NCBI GenBank assembly: GCA_013697265.1
Contig: JACCXE010000160.1
Location: forward strand, 1-6,815
Length of the DNA stretch: 6,815 bases
From: Actinomycetota bacterium
GTDB lineage: Bacteria > Actinomycetota > Acidimicrobiia > Acidimicrobiales > JACCXE01
Direction: 5' to 3'
Shown: in pieces, positions 1-5,348 of the stretch
Position numbering within the stretch: the stretch's first letter is position 1
Layout: every line of letters begins with the position of its first letter
The notes under the pieces: generated by a model
The model's input: only the letters and a program-made list of their open reading frames with translations
What the model was told of the DNA's origin: nothing
Database searches by the model: none
Position numbers and translations under genes: made by a program

Positions 1-370
1 GAGTGGCCCGCTCGGTGCCGCCAGCCGGGACTTGCGCAATGGTGGGGGAGCGGCCCACAGGCGTCCGACCGCACATATGGGCGCGCTCCCTGAAGGTCTT
101 ACGGCGTTGATCGACGTTTCGGACGGATTGGTCGCGGATTGCGCGCACATTGCGGACAGTTCGGGCATCCAAATGGCGCTGGAGGGCGTGCCGGTTGCCG
201 ATGGCGCCACCCTCGACGACGCCCTCCACGGCGGCGACGACTACGTCCTCGTGGCCTGCGCGGCGGGCGCCCTGCCGGGCTGGATCCCGATCGGGGCGTG
301 CGTGGCGGGGGCAGGTGTCACGCTCGACGGCGTGGCGATAACGCCGCGAGGCTGGGAGCACTCGCTATGA
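1..370 (+). CDS. thiL: Thiamine-monophosphate kinase ThiL, C-terminal part (5' end outside window)
   Basis: ThiL phosphorylates thiamine monophosphate with ATP to give thiamine diphosphate, the last step of cytosolic thiamine cofactor synthesis. The reading frame is open from base 2 to the TGA at 368-370, so the N-terminal Mg/ATP half is missing only because the window begins inside the gene. Visible family signatures, in order, are SGPLGAAS near the left edge (the ThiL 'TG.lG.s' element), HRRP, the strongly conserved ALIDVSDGLVAD block, HGGDDYVLV (the GGEDYEL motif) and a C-terminal GWEH, typical of actinobacterial ThiL. The spacing between these blocks is shorter than I know from E. coli ThiL: about 14 residues separate the 'VP' after the SDGL block from GGDDY, against about 22. 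The stop overlaps the thiD start as ATGA, implying one operon with coupled translation. The family assignment is firm; whether the compact form is fully active is not shown. Confidence 0.93.
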   Translation, partial: SGPLGAASRDLRNGGGAAHRRPTAHMGALPEGLTALIDVSDGLVADCAHIADSSGIQMALEGVPVADGATLDDALHGGDDYVLVACAAGALPGWIPIGACVAGAGVTLDGVAITPRGWEHSL

Positions 371-1182
371 CGCTTCCCGTCGCCCTCTCGATCGCTGGTG
401 TCGACTCGTCGGGTGGCGCAGGCGTCACCGCGGACCTGGCCACCTTCGGTGCCCTCGGCGTGTGGGGCACGTGTGCGATCACGGCGGTGACGGCCCAAAA
501 CAGCTTGGGCGTCGACACCATCGAATCGATGTCGGCCGACATCGTGGTCGCCCAGATCGGGGCGGTGTGTGGTGACATGGACGTTCGCGCCGTCAAAACC
601 GGCATGCTCGGCTCGCCCGAGATGGTGCAGACCGTCGTCGACGCGCTGCCCTTCGGCATCCCGCTCGTCGTCGACCCGGTCATGGTCGCAACCACCGGTG
701 CCCAATTGTTCTCGGCATCGAATCGGGCGACCGGCACCCAATTCGATGCCAAGAACGATTGGGCGCGGCTCCTGGCGCGGGCCACGATCGTCACGCCGAA
801 CGCCTACGAAGCCGAGGCGTTCACCGGGTTCGCGGTCACCGACGAAGACGCGATGGTGCGGGCCGCCCGGGCGCTGCTCGAACACGGCTGCGAATCGGTG
901 CTCGTCAAAGGCGGCCACGTGGGCCAGCGCCTCGCCCGTGACTGCCTGATCCTTCAGGGTCAGGCCGGGCCGATCTGGCTGGAGTCGCCGCGGATCGACA
1001 CGGCCGACACGCACGGCACGGGGTGCGTGCTGTCGGCCGCGATCGCGGCGCGCCTCGCGCTCGGCCACTCGATCGCCGACGCGTGTCAGCGGGCCAAAGA
1101 CGTGGTGACCAATGCCATCCGAAACCGAGTGAGCCTCGGCAAGGGCGTGGGCGCGGTGAACCCGCGCGGTCGCCTGCGCTAG
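367..1182 (+). CDS. thiD: Hydroxymethylpyrimidine / phosphomethylpyrimidine kinase ThiD
   Basis: ThiD phosphorylates 4-amino-5-hydroxymethyl-2-methylpyrimidine and then its monophosphate, supplying HMP-PP for coupling to the thiazole. The 271-residue protein shows the ribokinase-like fold markers: IAGVDSSGGAG at 9-19 (substrate loop), AVKTGMLGS, DPVM at 103-106, TPN at 143-145, KGGH at 181-184 and the anion-hole/catalytic stretch DTHGTGC at 214-220. The ATG at 367 overlaps the thiL TGA by four bases, and the protein starts directly on the conserved N-terminal strand, so this start is preferred. An in-frame upstream extension to 139 would run inside thiL and has no ThiD homology. Between DPVM and TPN there are about eight more residues than in E. 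coli ThiD (residues about 117-130); this insert coincides with an inverted repeat described separately. The gene is convergent with rpmB and shares its stop region. No separate ThiE domain is fused to the C-terminus. Confidence 0.95.
   Translation: MTLPVALSIAGVDSSGGAGVTADLATFGALGVWGTCAITAVTAQNSLGVDTIESMSADIVVAQIGAVCGDMDVRAVKTGMLGSPEMVQTVVDALPFGIPLVVDPVMVATTGAQLFSASNRATGTQFDAKNDWARLLARATIVTPNAYEAEAFTGFAVTDEDAMVRAARALLEHGCESVLVKGGHVGQRLARDCLILQGQAGPIWLESPRIDTADTHGTGCVLSAAIAARLALGHSIADACQRAKDVVTNAIRNRVSLGKGVGAVNPRGRLR
714..750. repeat. Perfect 10-bp inverted repeat inside thiD
   Basis: GGCATCGAAT (714-723) is followed after a 17-base loop by its exact reverse complement ATTCGATGCC (741-750). 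It lies in the part of thiD that encodes residues absent from the usual ThiD alignment. A diverged direct repeat overlaps it: ACCGG..CCCAATT occurs at 694-707 and again, with two differences, at 730-743, exactly 36 bases apart. Reading this as the scar of a small insertion or tandem duplication is inference. A hairpin of this size could also arise by chance. Confidence 0.5.
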
Positions 1183-1187
1183 CTAGC
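1178..1187. other. GCTAGCTAGC palindrome carrying the stop codons of convergent thiD and rpmB
   Basis: The ten bases 1178-1187 read the same on both strands. The thiD stop TAG is 1180-1182 on the plus strand and the rpmB stop TAG is 1181-1179 on the minus strand, so both stops lie in one CTAG tetranucleotide and the genes overlap by four bases. A second CTAG follows at 1183-1186. There is no room for a separate terminator between the genes. Confidence 0.85.
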
Positions 1188-1394
1188 CGGGGTGCGGAGC
1201 TTCATCGGGGGCTTGGTTACCTTCCCCGACTTGATGCAACCAGTGCAGACGTTGAGCCGCTGCGGCGAGCCGTTCACCAGGGCACGGATGCGCTGAATGT
1301 TCGGGTTCCAGCGGCGGTTCGTGCGCCGATGGGAGTGCGACACGGACTTACCGAAGTTCGGGTGCTTACCGCACACTTCACAAACAGCTGCCAT
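1179..1394 (-). CDS. rpmB: 50S ribosomal protein L28, four-cysteine (zinc-binding type) form
   Basis: L28 is a small basic protein of the large ribosomal subunit. The 71-residue product matches the family throughout: MAAVCEVCGK at the N-terminus, SVSHSHRRTNRRWNPNIQ in the middle and NVCTGCIKSGKV near the C-terminus. Cys5, Cys8, Cys50 and Cys53 form two CxxC pairs, the zinc-ribbon 'C+' type; cysteine-free paralogues in some actinobacteria are the zinc-starvation form. The ATG at 1394 is chosen over an upstream in-frame start at 1460 because it begins at the conserved MAxxCxxCGK, and GAGGT lies eight bases upstream (reverse complement of 1403-1407). It is transcribed divergently from fakA, the same relation as rpmB and the yloU-yloV pair in Bacillus subtilis, and convergently to thiD. 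Its stop codon is embedded in the thiD stop palindrome. Confidence 0.96.
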   Translation of the reverse strand: MAAVCEVCGKHPNFGKSVSHSHRRTNRRWNPNIQRIRALVNGSPQRLNVCTGCIKSGKVTKPPMKLRTPAS

Positions 1395-1402
1395 GACGCG
1401 AA

Positions 1403-1407
1403 ACCTC
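1403..1407 (-). promoter_or_regulatory. Shine-Dalgarno site of rpmB
   Basis: Read on the minus strand, 1407-1403 is GAGGT, eight bases before the rpmB ATG (1394-1392). It decides for the short 71-residue start over the longer in-frame extension. Confidence 0.6.
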
Positions 1408-1439
1408 GACGGGAGAAAGACCTGCAGGGACGGCGGACC

Positions 1440-1448
1440 AGAGTAGCA
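1440..1448 (-). promoter_or_regulatory. Candidate extended -10 promoter of rpmB
   Basis: On the minus strand 1448-1440 reads TGC TACTCT, an extended -10 pattern (TGn followed by TAnnnT). Transcription would begin near 1433 and give a leader of about 40 bases that includes the GAGGT ribosome site. I see no good -35 hexamer at the expected distance. Placement in the divergent spacer is right, but the motif is short and the call is tentative. Confidence 0.35.
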
Positions 1449-1479
1449 GCGAGGTCGCACCCCTAGCCAGCCTGACCAT

Positions 1480-1485
1480 TACGAT
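1480..1485 (+). promoter_or_regulatory. Candidate -10 of fakA, implying a leaderless transcript
   Basis: TACGAT at 1480-1485 fits TAnnnT and ends eight bases before the fakA ATG (1494). Initiation about seven bases after the hexamer would fall at 1491-1494, so the mRNA would have almost no leader. In agreement, no purine-rich Shine-Dalgarno sequence precedes this ATG (the bases are CCCGGCCA). No convincing -35 is visible. Leaderless mRNAs are common in actinobacteria; this instance is inferred. Confidence 0.4.
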
Positions 1486-1493
1486 CCCGGCCA

Positions 1494-3146
1494 ATGCCGA
1501 CCCTCACGCGCCTCACGTCGACGGATCTCGTCGCGGTCATGCGCGGGTTCCGGGACGGCTTACGGGCCCATAAAGAACGCGTCAATCGCCTCAACGTGTA
1601 CCCGGTGCCCGATGGCGACACCGGCACGAACATGTCGCTCACGCTGGATTCGGTGTGCAACGGGCTCGATGATGTCGACAACTCGGACATGGCCGCGGTG
1701 TGCAAGGCCGTTAGCCATGGCGCCCTCATGGGCGCCCGCGGCAACTCGGGGGTGATCTTGAGCCAGGTGCTGCGGGCCATCGCCGACGGTTGCAAGGCGG
1801 CGCCACCCGACGGCGCCGGGGCGCTCGAATTCGCCGGAGCGCTTACCAAGGCGGCCGAAGCGGCCTACGGGGCGGTGATGCGGCCGGTTGAGGGCACGAT
1901 CCTCACCGTCACCCGCGAGGCAGGCGATGCGGCCAAAGAGGCGGCTGGCACCGGTGGCGACCTGCTGGCCACGATCGAGGCGGCGAAGACCGGCGGCGAA
2001 GAGTCGCTGGCCCGCACGCCCGAGCTGCTGCCCGTGCTCAAGCAGGCCGGGGTGGTGGACGCGGGCGGGGCCGGACTGCTCTTGCTGCTCGACGCCGCGC
2101 TCAGCGTGGTCGACGGCCGGCCGATGCCCGAAGCGCCCCCGGCCACCGACGAGCCCGCGTTCGACGCGTCCGAGTTGGCCGAGATGCACGGCGACGAACA
2201 CAACGTCGGCGACCTTCGCTACGAGGTCATGTACTTCCTCGAAGCGGCCGACGAAACGATCCCCGCGTTCAAAGAAGTGTGGGCCGGCATCGGCGACTCG
2301 ATAGTCGTAGTGGGCGGCGAAGGGATCTGGAACTGCCACATCCACACCGACGACACCGGCGCCGCCATCGAGGCCGCGCTCGACGCGGGCCGCCCGAAGA
2401 TGATCCGCGTCACCGACCTGCTGGAACAGGTCGAAGAGGAAAGGTGGGTGCGCGAAGCCGAACCCGACGAGCAAGCCGACCAGACACCTGTTCCCACCGC
2501 CGTGGTCGCGATCGCCACCGGAGAGGGGATCCGCCGCATCTTCCGTAGCCTTGGCGTGCAGCAGATCGTGGCCGGCGGCCAGTCGATGAACCCGTCCACT
2601 GCGCAGATCCTCGAGGCGGTCGAAGCGGCACCGGCCGACGCGGTGATCGTGCTTCCGAACAACAAGAACATCATCGCGGTGGCCGAACAGGTGCAGGCGT
2701 TGACCGACAAAACGGTGCGCGTCGTGAAAACCATCGGCGTGGCCGAAGGGTTCGCGGCGCTGATGGAGTACGACCCCGAGGCCTCCGCCGACGAGAACGC
2801 GTCGAACATGACTGCATGCGCCGACCGGGTGGTGTCGGGCGAGATCACCCAGGCCGTGCGCGACAGCGAGGCCGACGCAGGCGTGATCAACGCCGGCGAC
2901 TATCTCGGCATCTCCCGCGACGGCATCGTGGTTATTGCTGACTCGCTCGACGCCGCGTGCTCCGGGCTCATCGACAAGCTCGCGACCGACGACCACGAAA
3001 TTGTCACCCTGATCGAGGGCGAAGGCGCGTCCGCGGCCAGCACCCGTCGCCTCACCGAGTGGATCACCGAGAACCGGCCCAAGGCCACCGTTGAAGTGCA
3101 CCACGGCGGCCAGCCCCTCTACCCCTACCTACTCTCTATCGAGTGA
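1494..3146 (+). CDS. fakA: FakA-type fatty acid kinase (DAK/DhaL-domain protein, YloV family)
   Basis: FakA is the ATP-using subunit that phosphorylates a fatty acid held by a FakB (DegV-family) protein, giving acyl-phosphate for phospholipid synthesis. The 550-residue length is usual. Residues 1-200 form the DhaL domain: NVYPVPDGDTGTNM at 34-47 with Asp40 and Asp42 as metal ligands, HGALMGARGNSGVILSQ, RPVEGTILTVTREA and AGVVDAGGAGLLLLLDA. The middle domain contains YEVMYF at 243-248 and CHIH at 281-284. After an acidic linker near 320-335, the C-terminal part carries GGQSMNPST and LPNNKNIIAVAEQV, hallmarks of this family. The HxH pair (282, 284) is kept, but the cysteine I recall as the third zinc ligand in the Staphylococcus enzyme appears replaced at YEVMY. 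No fakB gene is present in the window, and the asp23-like gene (yloU) that precedes yloV in Bacillus is absent. The stop TGA overlaps the ATG of a 30-codon frame as TGATG. The family is certain; the exact substrate is inferred. Confidence 0.92.
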   Translation: MPTLTRLTSTDLVAVMRGFRDGLRAHKERVNRLNVYPVPDGDTGTNMSLTLDSVCNGLDDVDNSDMAAVCKAVSHGALMGARGNSGVILSQVLRAIADGCKAAPPDGAGALEFAGALTKAAEAAYGAVMRPVEGTILTVTREAGDAAKEAAGTGGDLLATIEAAKTGGEESLARTPELLPVLKQAGVVDAGGAGLLLLLDAALSVVDGRPMPEAPPATDEPAFDASELAEMHGDEHNVGDLRYEVMYFLEAADETIPAFKEVWAGIGDSIVVVGGEGIWNCHIHTDDTGAAIEAALDAGRPKMIRVTDLLEQVEEERWVREAEPDEQADQTPVPTAVVAIATGEGIRRIFRSLGVQQIVAGGQSMNPSTAQILEAVEAAPADAVIVLPNNKNIIAVAEQVQALTDKTVRVVKTIGVAEGFAALMEYDPEASADENASNMTACADRVVSGEITQAVRDSEADAGVINAGDYLGISRDGIVVIADSLDAACSGLIDKLATDDHEIVTLIEGEGASAASTRRLTEWITENRPKATVEVHHGGQPLYPYLLSIE

Positions 3147-3238
3147 TGTCTTTTCCCGGGCGGGCACCCCGCAGGCCCTCGTTCGGCCTCCTCCGCAACG
3201 TGGGGCCCCTCGCTTCGCTCGCCCCACGGCGGCCGTGA
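3146..3238 (+). CDS. Possible 30-codon linking ORF between fakA and recG
   Basis: An ATG at 3146 shares one base with the fakA stop (TGATG), and its frame runs 30 codons to a TGA at 3236-3238, which itself overlaps the recG GTG start (3235-3237) as GTGA. The predicted peptide starts MSFPGRAPRRPSFG, is rich in Pro and Arg, and matches no family I recognise. Apart from a GAG at 3141-3143 there is no good ribosome site, so translation would depend on reinitiation by ribosomes leaving fakA. The stem structures at 3160-3228 lie inside it. It could be a coupling or leader peptide, or simply a chance frame in GC-rich spacer. The end-to-end overlap is what makes it worth listing. Confidence 0.22.
   Translation: MSFPGRAPRRPSFGLLRNVGPLASLAPRRP
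3160..3228. repeat. Three consecutive perfect stem-loops (REP-like element or structured leader) before recG
   Basis: Three inverted repeats follow each other in 69 bases. GCGGG-CAC-CCCGC is at 3160-3172. AGGCC with a seven-base loop and GGCCT is at 3173-3189, directly abutting. CGTGGGGC (3199-3206) and GCCCCACG (3221-3228) enclose a 14-base loop containing CGCTTCGCTC. No T-run follows, so this is not an ordinary intrinsic terminator. It could be a repetitive extragenic palindrome or an RNA structure controlling recG. In DNA this rich in G+C short stems are common, but three abutting perfect ones confined to the only sizeable gap on this strand is notable. Confidence 0.45.
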
Positions 3239-5343
3239 GAACGCTCAACAGCCTTACTGAGCACACCGTCGGCGAACTGACCGATGTCGGTCCGAAAACG
3301 GTCGAGTCGTTTCGCGTTCTGGAGATCGAGACGATCCTGGACCTCCTCACGCACTACCCGCGTCGCTACATCGATCGCACCGAACAGAGGTCCATCCGCG
3401 ACCTGAAAATCGGTGACGAAGCGATGGTGCTGGCCACCGTGAAGCGGGTGCAGTCGCGCCGGACGCGCAATGGGAAGTCGTTGGTGGAGATCGACGTGTT
3501 CGACGGTTCGAGCTACTTGTCGTGCACGTTCTTCAATCAGGGCTGGCGGGCGAAACAACTAGCGGTCGGAACTGAAGCGGTGTTCTTCGGCAAGCTCGAT
3601 AGCTATCGGGGCAAGCGTCAGATGGCGAGCCCGGTAGTCGACCTTGTCGGCGACAAAACGGGGCGGGTCATTCCCGTGTATCCGCTCTCGGAAAAGGCCG
3701 GTCTGAGCACGTGGGACATCAGCAAGTTTATGCAGCAGGCCCTGCGGCGAGCGGGCGACTTCGCTGACCCGTTGCCCGAAGCAATGCGGGACGAACTCGA
3801 CCTCGTCGGCCGCACCTGGGCGATGCACCACATTCACGCGCCCGAGTCGATGGGGGCGATGCGGGCGGCGCGCAAGCGCCTGGCCTTCGACGAACTGCTG
3901 CGATTGCAGGTGGTGCTGGTCGCCCGCAAGCGTCGTTACGAAGCCGAGGCCACCGGCATTCGCCACGTCATCGAGTCGGAGTTGGTCAACGAGTTCCATG
4001 CGTCCCTGCCCTTCCCGTTGACCCGCGCCCAGCAGCGGGTGATCGCCGAGATCAACGAGTTCCTCGCCGGTCCGCATCCGATGCACCTGCTGCTGCAAGG
4101 TGACGTGGGATCGGGCAAGACGGTGGTCGCGGTTACGGCGCTGCTTACTGCGGTAGCCGGTGGATACCAGGGCGCGTTGATGGCGCCGACCGAAGTTCTC
4201 GCCGAACAACACGCGCTCGGCGTGAAGGCACTTCTCGCCGATGTCACCGTGCCCTCCCAAGGCGGCACGTTGTTCGAAGATCGGCCCCTGCGCGTCGAGC
4301 TGCTGACCGGGCGGGCCACGGGCACCGAGCGCAAGAACATCGGTGCCGGCCTCGCCGACGGCGCCGTCGACATCGTGATCGGCACGCACGCGCTTATCAC
4401 CGACGCCGTTGCGTTTCACAAGCTCGGCGTGGCGGTGATCGACGAACAGCACCGATTCGGTGTCGAGCAGCGCGCCGCGCTGCGGGGCAAGGGCGACGAC
4501 CCCGACGTGCTCGTGATGACGGCTACGCCCATCCCGCGCACCGCGGCCATGACCGTCTACGGCGATCTCGACGTGGCGATCCTCGACGAGTTGCCGCCCG
4601 GGCGCACTCCGATCGTGACCACTTGGGCGCGAGGCGAACTCGAGGAACAAGCCGCGTGGAAGGCTGTGCTCGAAGAGGTGGCCCAGGGTCGTCAGGCCTA
4701 CGTGGTGTGCCCGCTGATCGAGGGCTCGGACAAGATTCAGGCTGCGTCGGCCGTCGAAACCTACGAAGAACTTGAAGGCGGACACCTGCAAGGCCTGCGG
4801 CTCGGCCTGCTGCACGGCCAAGTGCCGGCCAAAGAGCGCGAAGCGGTTATGAACAAGTTCCGCGCCGGAGAAATCGACGTGCTCGTCGCGACCACGGTGA
4901 TCGAGGTCGGCGTGGACGTACCGAACGCGACGGTGATCGTGATCGTCAACGCCGACCGCTTCGGCCTGGCCCAGTTGCACCAGTTACGCGGTCGCGTCGG
5001 GCGCGGCGCAATGGCGTCGCGTTGCTACCTGCTGGGAGACGTCGTGACGCCCGACGGCGAAGAACGCCTCGGCGCGATGGTGCGCACCACCGACGGTTTT
5101 GAGCTGGCCGAGGTCGATCTCGGTATTCGGGGTGAGGGCACGGTGATGGGCACCCGGCAGAAAGGGCGCAACGACTTGAAGCTGGCGTCGCTGCGCACCG
5201 ACCTGGCGCTAGTTGTCGCGGCCCGGAAAGTGGCGTTCGAAATCGTCGACCCAGTTGAAGGGCTGGACGCGCACCCGATCCTTGAGGATGAGGTCCGCCT
5301 CCTCGTCGACGACGACGAGGCAGAATTCCTCTTCAAGAGCTAG
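3235..5343 (+). CDS. recG: ATP-dependent DNA helicase RecG
   Basis: RecG is a monomeric superfamily 2 translocase that regresses stalled replication forks and migrates Holliday junctions. From GTG 3235 the protein is 702 residues, a normal RecG length. Its order is the N-terminal DVGPKTVESF...LLTHYPRRYID segment, the OB-fold wedge domain (about 45-150), the Walker A motif GDVGSGKT at 289-296, DEQH at 403-406, TATPIPRT at 429-436, the TTVIEVGVDVPNA motif, and QLRGRVGRG at 583-591. The frame is open further back to a TTG at 3091, but that would overlap fakA and add 48 Pro/Arg-rich residues encoded by the stem-loop region. GTG 3235 places the start just ahead of the conserved N-terminal segment and is the only ATG/GTG/TTG in this frame between fakA's end and that segment. 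No strong Shine-Dalgarno precedes it, so translation may be coupled to upstream frames. The usual actinobacterial followers rsmD and coaD are not found downstream. Confidence 0.95.
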   Translation: MRTLNSLTEHTVGELTDVGPKTVESFRVLEIETILDLLTHYPRRYIDRTEQRSIRDLKIGDEAMVLATVKRVQSRRTRNGKSLVEIDVFDGSSYLSCTFFNQGWRAKQLAVGTEAVFFGKLDSYRGKRQMASPVVDLVGDKTGRVIPVYPLSEKAGLSTWDISKFMQQALRRAGDFADPLPEAMRDELDLVGRTWAMHHIHAPESMGAMRAARKRLAFDELLRLQVVLVARKRRYEAEATGIRHVIESELVNEFHASLPFPLTRAQQRVIAEINEFLAGPHPMHLLLQGDVGSGKTVVAVTALLTAVAGGYQGALMAPTEVLAEQHALGVKALLADVTVPSQGGTLFEDRPLRVELLTGRATGTERKNIGAGLADGAVDIVIGTHALITDAVAFHKLGVAVIDEQHRFGVEQRAALRGKGDDPDVLVMTATPIPRTAAMTVYGDLDVAILDELPPGRTPIVTTWARGELEEQAAWKAVLEEVAQGRQAYVVCPLIEGSDKIQAASAVETYEELEGGHLQGLRLGLLHGQVPAKEREAVMNKFRAGEIDVLVATTVIEVGVDVPNATVIVIVNADRFGLAQLHQLRGRVGRGAMASRCYLLGDVVTPDGEERLGAMVRTTDGFELAEVDLGIRGEGTVMGTRQKGRNDLKLASLRTDLALVVAARKVAFEIVDPVEGLDAHPILEDEVRLLVDDDEAEFLFKS

Positions 5344-5348
5344 CGCGA

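Noticed and set aside
241..1068. Long minus-strand open frame opposite thiL/thiD
   Set aside because: It is antisense to clearly conserved coding sequence, has Arg/Asp/His-rich composition typical of shadow frames in GC-rich DNA, and shows no recognisable domain.
1205..1229. TCGGGG...CCCCGA stem just downstream of the thiD stop as a thiD terminator
   Set aside because: It lies within conserved rpmB codons (the GKVTKPP region), has no T-run, and the stem is only six perfect pairs. The protein sequence explains it.
1395..1460. N-terminal extension of L28 by 22 residues
   Set aside because: The extension has no L28 similarity, covers the likely promoter and ribosome site, and the conserved start MAAVCEVCGK is at 1394.
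1560..3104. 514-codon minus-strand open frame opposite fakA
   Set aside because: It is a shadow of fakA: low-complexity Gly/His/Val/Asp-rich sequence with no family motif. Length alone is not evidence at this base composition.
3559..4980. 473-codon minus-strand open frame opposite recG
   Set aside because: Same reason: it is antisense to the helicase motifs, with biased composition and no domain.
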